Source of the DNA: an uncultured Devosia sp.
GTDB taxonomy: Bacteria; Pseudomonadota; Alphaproteobacteria; Rhizobiales; Devosiaceae
DNA: 20,047 nucleotides
Direction: 5' to 3'
NCBI RefSeq assembly: GCF_946479885.1
Contig: NZ_CAMLHM010000062.1
Location: forward strand, 1 to 20,047
Below are positions 7,851 through 14,500 of the stretch, in pieces; position 1 is the first letter of the stretch; each line of letters opens with the position of its first letter. The translations under genes were made by a program, and so were the position numbers. The notes under the pieces are model-generated. The model saw only the letters and a list, made by a program, of their open reading frames with translations. It ran no database searches and was not told the DNA's origin.

Positions 7851-8477
7851 ATGTCCAAACCCAGCCCCTTCGACATCGAGATCACGCCCGAGCTGATCGT
7901 CCGCGCCTATCGCGCCGGCATCTTCCCCATGTCCGAAGATGCCGAGGACGAGGACCTGTTCTGGGTCAGTCCCGAAATGCGCGGCATTATTCCGCTCGAC
8001 GGCTTCCGCCTTTCGACCAGCCTGCGCAAGGCGATCCGCAAGTCAGGCTTCACGGTCAAGGTCGATACCGATTTCGAAGCCATCATCGAGGGCTGCGCCA
8101 CGGTCGGCGCGGAGCGCGACACCACATGGATCAACCGCACTATCCGCGCGGTCTATGGCGAGCTGTTTCGACGCGGGGTGGCGCATACGGTCGAGGTCTG
8201 GGATGGCGCCGAGCTGGTGGGCGGGCTTTATGGTCTTGCCATCGGCGGGGCGTTCTTTGGCGAGTCGATGTTTCACCGCCGTACCAATGCCAGCAAGATG
8301 GCCATGGCGCATCTGGTGGAGCGGCTCAAGGCCGGCGGCTTCGTGCTGCTCGATACCCAGTTCGTCACCGATCACCTGGCGTCGCTCGGCGGCATCGAGA
8401 TTCCGCGCGAGCAATATGAGGAGCGCCTGGCTGAAGCGCTCCTCGTCGCCGGCGACTGGCACGCCCTGGAGCGCTAG
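7851..8477 (+). CDS. aat: Leucyl/phenylalanyl-tRNA--protein transferase
   Basis: A 208-residue cytoplasmic enzyme that adds Leu or Phe from charged tRNA to N-terminal Lys/Arg of proteins, marking them for ClpS/ClpAP (N-end rule). Family blocks in order: YRAGIFPM, WVSPEMRGIIPLDGF, TWINRTIRAVYGEL, HTVEVWDGAELVGGLYG, FFGESMFHRRTNASK, and GFVLLDTQFVTDHLASLG. The ATG at 7851 has GGAG upstream; an earlier in-frame ATG lies within the accC terminator. The start is 19 bases past that terminator, so either read-through or a promoter inside accC must supply the transcript. The stop codon overlaps that of the convergent gene at 8474. Placement just after accBC is common in Hyphomicrobiales. Confidence 0.96.
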   Translation: MSKPSPFDIEITPELIVRAYRAGIFPMSEDAEDEDLFWVSPEMRGIIPLDGFRLSTSLRKAIRKSGFTVKVDTDFEAIIEGCATVGAERDTTWINRTIRAVYGELFRRGVAHTVEVWDGAELVGGLYGLAIGGAFFGESMFHRRTNASKMAMAHLVERLKAGGFVLLDTQFVTDHLASLGGIEIPREQYEERLAEALLVAGDWHALER

Positions 8478-8968
8478 TCCCTGAGGCGGAAGGCGATCTC
8501 GGTCACCGGATGGCCGGACGGGTCTTCGCCGGGATCCTTGTGGTAGATCTCCATGCGGTTGGCGGCGACATAGCGACCGCCCTCTTCCCTGCCATCGAGA
8601 TCGAGGCGCTGTGCCTTCACCCAGCTATCGAGCTTCATATTGGCATCGTGCAGCTCGTGATAGGGCACGGTCGCCGTGATCGATGCGTATTTGCCGCCCG
8701 GCAGGGTGCCGGAAGCGAAGCGTCCATCGGCCGGCAGTACGCTCGCGGTGGGCATGCCCACCTGCATATCCATCGTGCCGTCGGGCGAGAAGGCGACATA
8801 GTTGAAGAAGGGCGGGCCGGTCAGTTCGCCGCCCTTGCTTTGCACCCACTTGATCACATCCTCGATCAGCGGCGGCGCCGTGTTGGCGATTTCGGGCTGG
8901 CGTAGAGTCAGCAGGATGGCGGCATAGGGTTGGAACGACTTCTCGACGATCTTGGGCTCGGTCAGCAT
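8474..8968 (-). CDS. GyrI-like / AraC-effector-binding-domain protein
   Basis: A 164-residue stand-alone GyrI-like (SOUL/BRE-fold) small-molecule-binding domain with no DNA-binding part. Typical features are the opening strand after EPKIVEKSFQPYAAILLTLR, the central GPPFFNYVAFSPDGTMDMQVGMP, a LPGGKYASITATVPYHEL strand-loop, and the C-terminal NRMEIYHKDPGEDP block. Relatives bind or hydrolyse small hydrophobic compounds, or protect gyrase from toxins, so the role here is open. The ribosome binding site is strong (AAGGAGG before ATG 8968). It runs the same way as the SDR gene upstream at 9052; 83 bases separate them, so co-transcription is possible. Confidence 0.82.
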   Translation of the reverse strand: MLTEPKIVEKSFQPYAAILLTLRQPEIANTAPPLIEDVIKWVQSKGGELTGPPFFNYVAFSPDGTMDMQVGMPTASVLPADGRFASGTLPGGKYASITATVPYHELHDANMKLDSWVKAQRLDLDGREEGGRYVAANRMEIYHKDPGEDPSGHPVTEIAFRLRD

Positions 8969-9051
8969 ATGATCCTCCTTTGATGTCCCCAGCCTAGCCG
9001 AGAGTGAACGGCCCGCTTGATCGGGTTTGCGCTCTTGCCTCGCTCCTGGAC

Positions 9052-9837
9052 CTAGTCGACCTGCGCGCCGCCGGTGGCGTTGGCCAGCGTCGCCGTCATG
9101 CCCGCTGCGAGGTCGCTCGAGAGCAGCACTGCGGCGTCGGCGACCTGGGCCAGCGCGGTGATCTTGCGCAGCGGTGTGTCCTTGGCGAACTCCTGGTGGA
9201 CCTCGTCGAAGGTCATGCCCTTCTCGTCCGCCCGCAATTGCCAGGCCTCGCGCACGCCCGGCGCGTCAGGGGAACCGGGCGAGCGCACCCAACAGACGCG
9301 GACGCCTCGCGGGCCTTCCTCGATGCCCAGCTGCCGCAGATAGTTCTCGACGGCGGCGCAGGCGATGCCGAAGCCGCCGACATAGGCCACCGGCCAGCGC
9401 GCCACATTGGCGGTGATGCCCACAATAGCTCCGCCGCCACTTTCGCCCATATGCCGGGCAACTACCGTGCCGGTGTTGAACCAGGAGAGCATCGAAAGCC
9501 GGACCGGCTCCATCATGCGCTCGAAGGCCATGTCGCCGAGCAGTTCGCCCTGGGTATCGGCCCAGGAAACGCCATTGAACATCAGCTTGACCGGGCCTGC
9601 CTTGGCCACGACGTCGGCCAGGTGCGCATCGACGGAGAGACGATCCATCACATCGAGCGTGGCGATCTCCGCCCTGCCCCCGGCGGCCCGGATCTCGCCG
9701 GCGACCGTCTCCAGGCCGGCACGATTGCGTGCCGCCAGGAACACATATGCCCCCTCGCGCGCATAGGCCTTGGCGACCGCACCACCAACCGCACCGCTGC
9801 CGCCATAGACGATGGCAGTCTTATTCTTGAGCAACAT
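9052..9837 (-). CDS. SDR-fold protein with substituted catalytic residues
   Basis: A 261-residue Rossmann protein of the short-chain dehydrogenase/reductase family. The cofactor loop GGSGAVGGA (residues 12-20) is intact, as are LDV near residue 62 and NGVS near 88. The usual catalytic YxxxK is absent: in the aligned segment GGFGIACAAVEN the tyrosine position is Phe156 and the lysine position Cys160, and the upstream serine strand reads GITANVA with Ala143. The C-terminal PG loop (RSPGSP) is present. It may bind nucleotide without normal oxidoreduction, or catalyse by another route. The start is ATG 9837 with AGAGGA upstream. It lies upstream of the GyrI-like gene on the same strand. Family is certain; activity is not. 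Confidence 0.88.
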   Translation of the reverse strand: MLLKNKTAIVYGGSGAVGGAVAKAYAREGAYVFLAARNRAGLETVAGEIRAAGGRAEIATLDVMDRLSVDAHLADVVAKAGPVKLMFNGVSWADTQGELLGDMAFERMMEPVRLSMLSWFNTGTVVARHMGESGGGAIVGITANVARWPVAYVGGFGIACAAVENYLRQLGIEEGPRGVRVCWVRSPGSPDAPGVREAWQLRADEKGMTFDEVHQEFAKDTPLRKITALAQVADAAVLLSSDLAAGMTATLANATGGAQVD

Positions 9838-9928
9838 GGATTTTCCTCTGATCTGCCCGCAGCCTCGTGCCGCGGCTTCCCGAGGTCAAGGACGGATGGG
9901 GCGGGAGAAATCCTACACAGTCACAGTA

Positions 9929-10014
9929 GACCTCATCCTGAGCCTGTCGAAGGACGAGGTCGTGGCAAGATTTCCGTGCCCGACCTCGTGGTTCGACAAG
10001 CTCACCATGAGGTC
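9929..10014. repeat. Inverted pair of REP-like hairpin elements
   Basis: Two 33-base copies (9929-9961 and 9982-10014) in opposite orientation, 20 bases apart, identical at 28 of 33 positions after reverse-complementing one. Each copy folds on itself (GACCTCATCC with GGACGAGGTC; GACCTCGTGG with CCATGAGGTC). Four of the five differences are CC/GG swapped for GG/CC on the two sides of the stem, so pairing is kept. I recall elements with a CTTGTCGAA-like core as dispersed repeats in alphaproteobacterial genomes. No transposase is present. The element lies between two minus-strand genes. Confidence 0.85.
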
Positions 10015-10026
10015 TCAGGTGAAGGG

Positions 10027-10458
10027 CTAACGCTGATCAGGCGGCGGTACGTCGGTGCTGGTTTTGCACTCGATAAGCCAGACGTCGTAGATCGCGTGGT
10101 CGACGGCATTGAGAGCCGGACTATCGGCAAACATCCAGCCGGTGAAGATGCGCTTGGAAACGCCGGTCAGGCTGCGCTGATCGACCTCGAGGAAGGCCGA
10201 GACGCGCTGGGCTTCCGTTGGCGGCCGGTTGTAGCAGGCGCGCGGGGTGATCTCGAGCGCGCCGAACAGGACCGTCTCGTCGATATAGACATCGAAGCGG
10301 GTGATGCGGCCGGTGATCTTGTCGAGCCCGGCAAAGGTCGCCACCGGATTGGCGATGGGCTGCGCCGTGGCACCGCCAGCCAAGCCAAAAAACGCCAGCC
10401 CCAGCAGCGGAACCAGCGTCTTGGCGAATGTCGGGAAGGTTGAGACGCTCGGGCGCAA
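10027..10458 (-). CDS. DUF2155 domain-containing exported protein
   Basis: A 143-residue protein with a hydrophobic N-terminal signal segment (TLVPLLGLAFFGLAGGATAQ), so probably periplasmic. The mature part matches DUF2155: the ITGRITRFDVYIDETVLFGALEI strands, ACYNRPPTEAQ with a conserved Cys, and SGWMF-like FTGWMFADSPALNAVDHAIYDVWLIEC near the end with a second Cys. Function of the family is unknown. The first possible start is TTG at 10458 with AGGGG about ten bases upstream; no ATG precedes the signal segment. It is 13 bases downstream of the NDUFA12 gene, an adjacency conserved in Hyphomicrobiales, so they likely share a transcript. Confidence 0.88.
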   Translation of the reverse strand: MRPSVSTFPTFAKTLVPLLGLAFFGLAGGATAQPIANPVATFAGLDKITGRITRFDVYIDETVLFGALEITPRACYNRPPTEAQRVSAFLEVDQRSLTGVSKRIFTGWMFADSPALNAVDHAIYDVWLIECKTSTDVPPPDQR

Positions 10459-10471
10459 GGCGCCGTGGCCC

Positions 10472-10870
10472 CTATTCAGGCGACCAGGCGTCGTAGTCGC
10501 CGGTGACGCGCGGGCGCTCGCCCTTGTTGAGCAGGCTGCCGTCGGGCCGGTAGGCCGCGGCGGTACCCGTCAGGTTGGGCTGGTGCGGCTTTTCCCAGGC
10601 GCGGGGGACATAGTTGCTCTTGGATGGCACGACGTCGGTGCGATAGTGCATCCAGCCATACCAGCCGGGCGGAATAGCGGAGGCGTCGGCAGGGCCGGCA
10701 TAGGTCACATAGCGCCGGTCGGCCTTGCGATCCTGGTAGTATTTGTTGCCGAACTCGTCGCTGCCGACATAGTTGCCGAAGCGGCGGATCCACAGCCGCG
10801 TACCCCACGTATTGCCGCTCCACCAGGAGAAGATTTCAGTGAGGAAGCTCTTGATACCGGGTTTGGCCAA
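10472..10870 (-). CDS. NADH:ubiquinone oxidoreductase NDUFA12 (B17.2) family subunit
   Basis: A 132-residue accessory subunit of respiratory complex I, found in alphaproteobacteria and mitochondria but not in E. coli. Family features are the aromatic N-terminus (FLTEIFSWWSGNTWGTRLW), GNYVGSDEFGNKYYQDR, RRYVTYAG, and PPGWYGWMHYRTD, followed by a basic/aromatic tail with PRAWEKPHQPNLTGT. It acts on the matrix/cytoplasmic side of complex I. No ATG is available at the N-terminus; the best start is TTG at 10870, with only a weak ribosome binding site, so the exact start is uncertain. It heads a two-gene unit with DUF2155. Confidence 0.93.
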   Translation of the reverse strand: MAKPGIKSFLTEIFSWWSGNTWGTRLWIRRFGNYVGSDEFGNKYYQDRKADRRYVTYAGPADASAIPPGWYGWMHYRTDVVPSKSNYVPRAWEKPHQPNLTGTAAAYRPDGSLLNKGERPRVTGDYDAWSPE

Positions 10871-11020
10871 TTGTCGATTCCGCCGTCGAATATGCGAGTT
10901 GAGGCGGGTTTATCATGGTGCACCGTGGCAGCCTAGCCCTCGTGCGGCTGTGTGATCGGGAAATCGTGGGCGGGTGGGACCGCGAGAAGCCGACAGTCCC
11001 CTTTCCCTGGGCTGGGCTCC

Positions 11021-12082
11021 TCACCCCAGGCGCTGGTTTCGCCGCATCAGGATGATGAAAAATATGCCGCCTGTCAGACCCGTGACGACGCCGAGGGGAA
11101 TGTCCTGCGGGGGTATGACGACGCGCGCGGCAATATCGGCCACCACCAGGAAGATCGCGCCGACGAGTGCCGATAGCGGCAGCACGCGCCGGTAGTCCCC
11201 ACCGACCACCATCCGCACCAAGTGTGGAACCATCAGGCCCACGAAGGAAATGATGCCGGCAAACGCCACGGCCGCGCCGGTGAGCAATGCACAGGCAATG
11301 AATACGGCCATGCGGAAGCGCTCGGCCGGGATGCCCAGCGTCGTCGCAGACTCGTCTCCCAGGGTCATTGCATTGAGATTGCGGGAATTGGCCATGAGGT
11401 AGGCGCCGCAGCCAACGAGGGCAAACAGCGGATAGGGCAGCTGCGCCCATTGCGAGAGACCCAGTCCACCCAGCATCCAGAAGATAACCGTATGGGCGGC
11501 GCGGGGATCGCCCAGAAAAATGCCGAGACTTCCAAGCGAGGTGACCACGAAGGAGATGGCCACGCCCGTCAGCACCAGCCGTCCGGCATTGGTCGCATTG
11601 GACAAGTTGGCTACGCCGACCACTATGGCGGTCGTGGCGAGCGCCCCGCCAAAGGCAAAGAGCGGCACGGTAATCAGGCCGAGAAACATGCCGGTATGCA
11701 GCAGCACGATGATCGCGCCGAGCGCGGCACCCGAAGAAATACCCAGCAGGTGTGGGTCGGCGAGCTGATTGCGCGTCACCGACTGGAGTGCGGCGCCAAC
11801 CAGGGCCAGGCTCGCGCCGACAGTGGCCCCGAGGATGACGCGCGGCAGGCGCACCGCCCAGATGATGTTGTCCCACCCCGACGACCAGGTGACCTCCACG
11901 CTGCCCGGTGCCAGGTGGCTGGCGATGACGCGCCAGACCACGTCGAGCGGGACGCCGACGGCGCCGAGTGCCACCCCGACCATCATCACTGTTACCAGCA
12001 GGATGATCAGGGCGACGGCGACGAGCGGCAGGTTGTGCAGGATAGCGTGGCGCGGGCCGGCGACGAGGTGCTTGTGGCTCAT
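11021..12082 (-). CDS. FecCD/BtuC-type ABC importer permease, probably for corrinoids
   Basis: A 353-residue inner-membrane permease with about ten hydrophobic helices. Family blocks are visible: GASLALVGAALQSVTRNQLADPHLLGISSGAALG in the first half, then the FVGLMVPHLVRM cytoplasmic coupling loop, PLSALVGAIFLVVAD, and the C-terminal IPLGVVTGLTGGIFFIILMRR. These permeases move siderophores, haem or vitamin B12. Here the cobalamin riboswitch ahead of the three-gene unit favours a corrinoid. The ATG at 12082 is 37 bases after the binding-protein stop; no good ribosome binding site is visible, so it may be translated by coupling. It is the last gene of the unit. Confidence 0.92.
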   Translation of the reverse strand: MSHKHLVAGPRHAILHNLPLVAVALIILLVTVMMVGVALGAVGVPLDVVWRVIASHLAPGSVEVTWSSGWDNIIWAVRLPRVILGATVGASLALVGAALQSVTRNQLADPHLLGISSGAALGAIIVLLHTGMFLGLITVPLFAFGGALATTAIVVGVANLSNATNAGRLVLTGVAISFVVTSLGSLGIFLGDPRAAHTVIFWMLGGLGLSQWAQLPYPLFALVGCGAYLMANSRNLNAMTLGDESATTLGIPAERFRMAVFIACALLTGAAVAFAGIISFVGLMVPHLVRMVVGGDYRRVLPLSALVGAIFLVVADIAARVVIPPQDIPLGVVTGLTGGIFFIILMRRNQRLG

Positions 12083-12119
12083 GGGGTGGTATGGTTGGCC
12101 GGTTGGGCCGACCCCTCGC

Positions 12120-13067
12120 CTATTGGGGATGGAAGGCCGCGGCAAGCCGCTTGATGGCTGCGATGTTGCGCGGCCCGGGCGTCGCCTCGACATAGTCGAG
12201 CACCACGAAGCGGTCATCCCGCACCGCGGGAATGTCCTTGAAGGCCGGATTGTCTTTCATGAAGGCGATCTTCTGCTCGGCGGTGACATCGCCGTAGTTG
12301 ACGATCACCACGACGTCCGGATTGCGCTCGATCACGGCTTCCCAGCCGACCTCGACCCAGCTCGATACCACGTCGTCCATGATATTGGTGCCGCCAGCGG
12401 CCTCGATCAGCGCCGTCGGAATGGCATAGCGACCGGCGGTAAACGGCTTGTCCTCGCCAGAATCATAGACGAACACCTTGATGGGCGTTTCGCTGGTCGG
12501 CAGGCTTGCGGTGAAATCGGCCAGGTCCTGCCTATAGAAGGCAACCAGGGCCTCGGCCCGGGGCTCGACGCCGAAGATCGTTCCCAGATTGATGAGGTCC
12601 ACATACATGTCCTCCATGGAGGACTTGGGCTTGTCCATAACATGGATGCAGCTCTCGGTCAGCTCATAGGTCTTGATATCGAACTCGGCCAGAGTATCGG
12701 GCGTGACCTCGCCCCCCACCTTCATGCCGTAGTTCCAGCCGGCAAAATAGAAGTCGGCATCGGCGCCGAGCAACACCTCCCTTGTGGGATAGTCGGGCGA
12801 CAGTTCAGGAAGCTGCGCGACATTGGCACGCAGGGTTTCGTCGAGCGTCTTCCACTCGGACACGCCCGTATAGCCGACCATGCGGTCGGCAAGGCCGAGT
12901 GCCAGCATCATTTCGGTCAGGTTGACGTCGTTTGAGACGGCCCGCGCCGGCGCGGCGTCGAAGGTCACGTCGCGGTTACAGCTGTGTACGGTGACCGGGT
13001 AGGCCAGTGCAGCAGCGCAGGTTGCCGCCATCAGGACAGGCACGAGCATGGTGGTGGTAAGGCGCAA
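12120..13067 (-). CDS. Periplasmic substrate-binding protein of the BtuF/FepB type, probably for corrinoids
   Basis: A 315-residue exported binding protein with two lobes of the TroA-like fold. A signal peptide (positively charged start, then MLVPVLMAATCAAALA) is probably cut before YPVTVHSC. The first lobe includes RAVSNDVNLTEMMLALGLADRMVGYTG and the second ends with PAFKDIPAVRDDRFVVLDY. I choose the TTG at 13067: GAGGAG lies six bases upstream and overlaps the ATPase stop (TGAGGAG), and it adds MRLTTT, giving a proper signal-peptide start. An ATG at 13049 is the alternative. The ligand is inferred as a corrinoid from the riboswitch; sequence alone would equally fit an iron chelate. Confidence 0.88.
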   Translation of the reverse strand: MRLTTTMLVPVLMAATCAAALAYPVTVHSCNRDVTFDAAPARAVSNDVNLTEMMLALGLADRMVGYTGVSEWKTLDETLRANVAQLPELSPDYPTREVLLGADADFYFAGWNYGMKVGGEVTPDTLAEFDIKTYELTESCIHVMDKPKSSMEDMYVDLINLGTIFGVEPRAEALVAFYRQDLADFTASLPTSETPIKVFVYDSGEDKPFTAGRYAIPTALIEAAGGTNIMDDVVSSWVEVGWEAVIERNPDVVVIVNYGDVTAEQKIAFMKDNPAFKDIPAVRDDRFVVLDYVEATPGPRNIAAIKRLAAAFHPQ

Positions 13068-13077
13068 GGCGAACTCC

Positions 13078-13914
13078 TCAGGTGTTGTCTTGGTTGAGAT
13101 GGAAGGAAAGACGGGGACGGCCGGTGCCGGGATGGGTGTCGATGGCGGTTTCGACTGCAAAGGTCCGGCGGATGGCGTCTGGCGTCAGCACATCGAGCGG
13201 CGCACCGTGCCGGACCTGCCGGCCACCATCGAGCACCAGCACGCGGTCGGCATGGGCCGAGGCCAAAGCGAGATCGTGCAATGACACGATCACCGTCGCA
13301 TCCAGCCGGGACAGCAGCTCAAGCACTTCGAGCTGGTGGCGAATATCGAGATGGTTCGTCGGCTCGTCGAGGATCAGCAGATCGGGCTGCTGCAGCAGGG
13401 CGCGGGCGATCATCACGCGCTGCTTCTCGCCGCCCGACAGCGTGCCGAAATCGCGCGCGGCCAGGCCTGTGAGCCCCATCAGGGCCAGCGTCACGCCGAC
13501 CTCGGTCGTGTCGGGTTTGCCGAAGCGACCGATATGCGGCGTCAATCCGAGCTCGACGATCTCGGCCACCGTCAGGCCAAAATCGGAGGCCGGCTCCTGC
13601 AATACGGTTGCGACCCGACGGGCACAGTCACGCGGGCGGAGCGACCAGATATCGGCGCCATCAAGCGTTACCGCGCCCGCCGTCGGGCGATGATAGCGGT
13701 AGAGGCAGCGCAGCAGGGAGGACTTGCCGGCGCCATTGGGCCCGACGACCGCCAACATTTCGCCTGGCGCGACGGCAAACGAGATGTCGCGCAACAGGCC
13801 GGCAATGCCCGGCGGCCCCCAGCACAGGCCATCGACGCGCAGGGCAGCCGGACGTCCGGCATAGCCAAAATCATCGGCGTGCAGCAGGTGATCAATGCGA
13901 CGGGCGTGGTCCAT
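13078..13914 (-). CDS. ABC importer ATPase of the BtuD/FecE type, probably for corrinoids
   Basis: A 278-residue ATPase subunit that drives the importer from the cytoplasmic side. All motifs are present: Walker A GPNGAGKSS, Q-loop VLQEP, signature LSGGEKQR, Walker B LLILDEPTNHLD, and the switch histidine in SLHD. A short N-terminal extension of about 25 residues precedes the ATPase domain. ATG 13914 has GGAG seven bases upstream and is preferred over a TTG at 13932. It is the first full gene after the cobalamin riboswitch, and its stop overlaps the ribosome binding site of the binding-protein gene, so the two are translationally coupled. Confidence 0.93.
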   Translation of the reverse strand: MDHARRIDHLLHADDFGYAGRPAALRVDGLCWGPPGIAGLLRDISFAVAPGEMLAVVGPNGAGKSSLLRCLYRYHRPTAGAVTLDGADIWSLRPRDCARRVATVLQEPASDFGLTVAEIVELGLTPHIGRFGKPDTTEVGVTLALMGLTGLAARDFGTLSGGEKQRVMIARALLQQPDLLILDEPTNHLDIRHQLEVLELLSRLDATVIVSLHDLALASAHADRVLVLDGGRQVRHGAPLDVLTPDAIRRTFAVETAIDTHPGTGRPRLSFHLNQDNT

Positions 13915-13981
13915 CTGCGCGCTCCAAAGCAAGGAGGGCGGCGAGCGGAATCAAACCAACAGCAATATGTTCAAGCGCCAT
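13892..13981 (-). CDS. Possible 29-residue hydrophobic leader peptide
   Basis: ATG 13981 with GGGGA six bases upstream opens a 29-codon frame, MALEHIAVGLIPLAALLALE followed by a short polar tail, and its stop at 13892 lies 23 bases inside the ATPase coding region. The centre is hydrophobic enough for one membrane helix. It sits between riboswitch and ATPase start, so it could couple translation or be a leader peptide. It is equally consistent with chance in GC-rich DNA, since no homologue is known to me. Confidence 0.25.
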   Translation of the reverse strand: MALEHIAVGLIPLAALLALERADGPRPSH

Positions 13982-14024
13982 CGTCGTTCCCCACGGCACA
14001 CCCCGGCCGGGTTAAAGGATCGTC

Positions 14025-14216
14025 GACGGCAGGTCTCCTGGCTCACGGGTCTATGCGCTTGCGGACCTTCCCGACCTCACGGTCAGTGGATATTCCGGAA
14101 GAACTAACCGCTTACAGTTGCGGGGGCAGCCACGGCATTGCGTCCTGTTGGATACGTCGCACCGTGTTCCCTTTTAATCCCCGTTGGCTGGTGGCCGCCG
14201 AGGAACCTACGACAGG
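14025..14216 (-). promoter_or_regulatory. Cobalamin (B12) riboswitch
   Basis: Read on the minus strand, the conserved blocks occur in the right order: AAAAGGGAACACGGTG, then TGCCCCCGCAACTGTAAGCGG-type core at about 14107-14130, CCACTG at 14084-14089, GGGAAGG at 14066-14072, and the B12 box AGCCAGGAGACCTGCC at 14028-14043. This aptamer binds adenosylcobalamin or another corrinoid and normally switches off uptake or synthesis genes when the vitamin is plentiful. It lies 110 bases before the ATPase start. No clear terminator with a T-run follows, which favours control of translation. The 5' edge is approximate. Confidence 0.95.
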
Positions 14217-14500
14217 CTGATAGGGCATGCGGCCCGACGCTTTGTCAACGCCCCGATTGGAGTGTCAGCGGACCAGGGAGCGGCGGGTGGAAGAGGGCAG
14301 ACGGCTCTGATCCGTCAGCCTAATTCGACCGCCGCCAGGAATGATGCGGCTTCCGACCGGCTCGACAACCTGTCTCCACCGCTGGGCAGGAAGATCTGGT
14401 GCCAGGCAATCTCGACCACGAAACTCCTGACTTTCACCACCTGCTCAACTAAACAGCACTCGCAATTTCGCCTTCGACAACGCGGCTCGGACCTTTCGCT
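14217..14500. other. Intergenic region between the riboswitch and the AraC-type gene
   Basis: This must hold the promoter of the minus-strand corrinoid unit and that of the plus-strand AraC-type gene. I found no confident promoter boxes and no credible gene; the frames that cross it on either strand have low-complexity, frame-shadow composition. Confidence 0.5.

Noticed and set aside
9004..10443. 479-codon open frame on the plus strand across the SDR and DUF2155 genes
   Set aside because: It is antisense to two recognised genes and crosses the REP-like pair; the translation has no family features.
11222..12154. 310-codon plus-strand frame opposite the permease gene
   Set aside because: Composition is hydrophilic His/Arg/Gly-rich, as expected for an antisense shadow of a membrane protein.
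13336..14220. 294-codon plus-strand frame across the ATPase gene and riboswitch
   Set aside because: It runs through the riboswitch on the opposite strand and has no family pattern.
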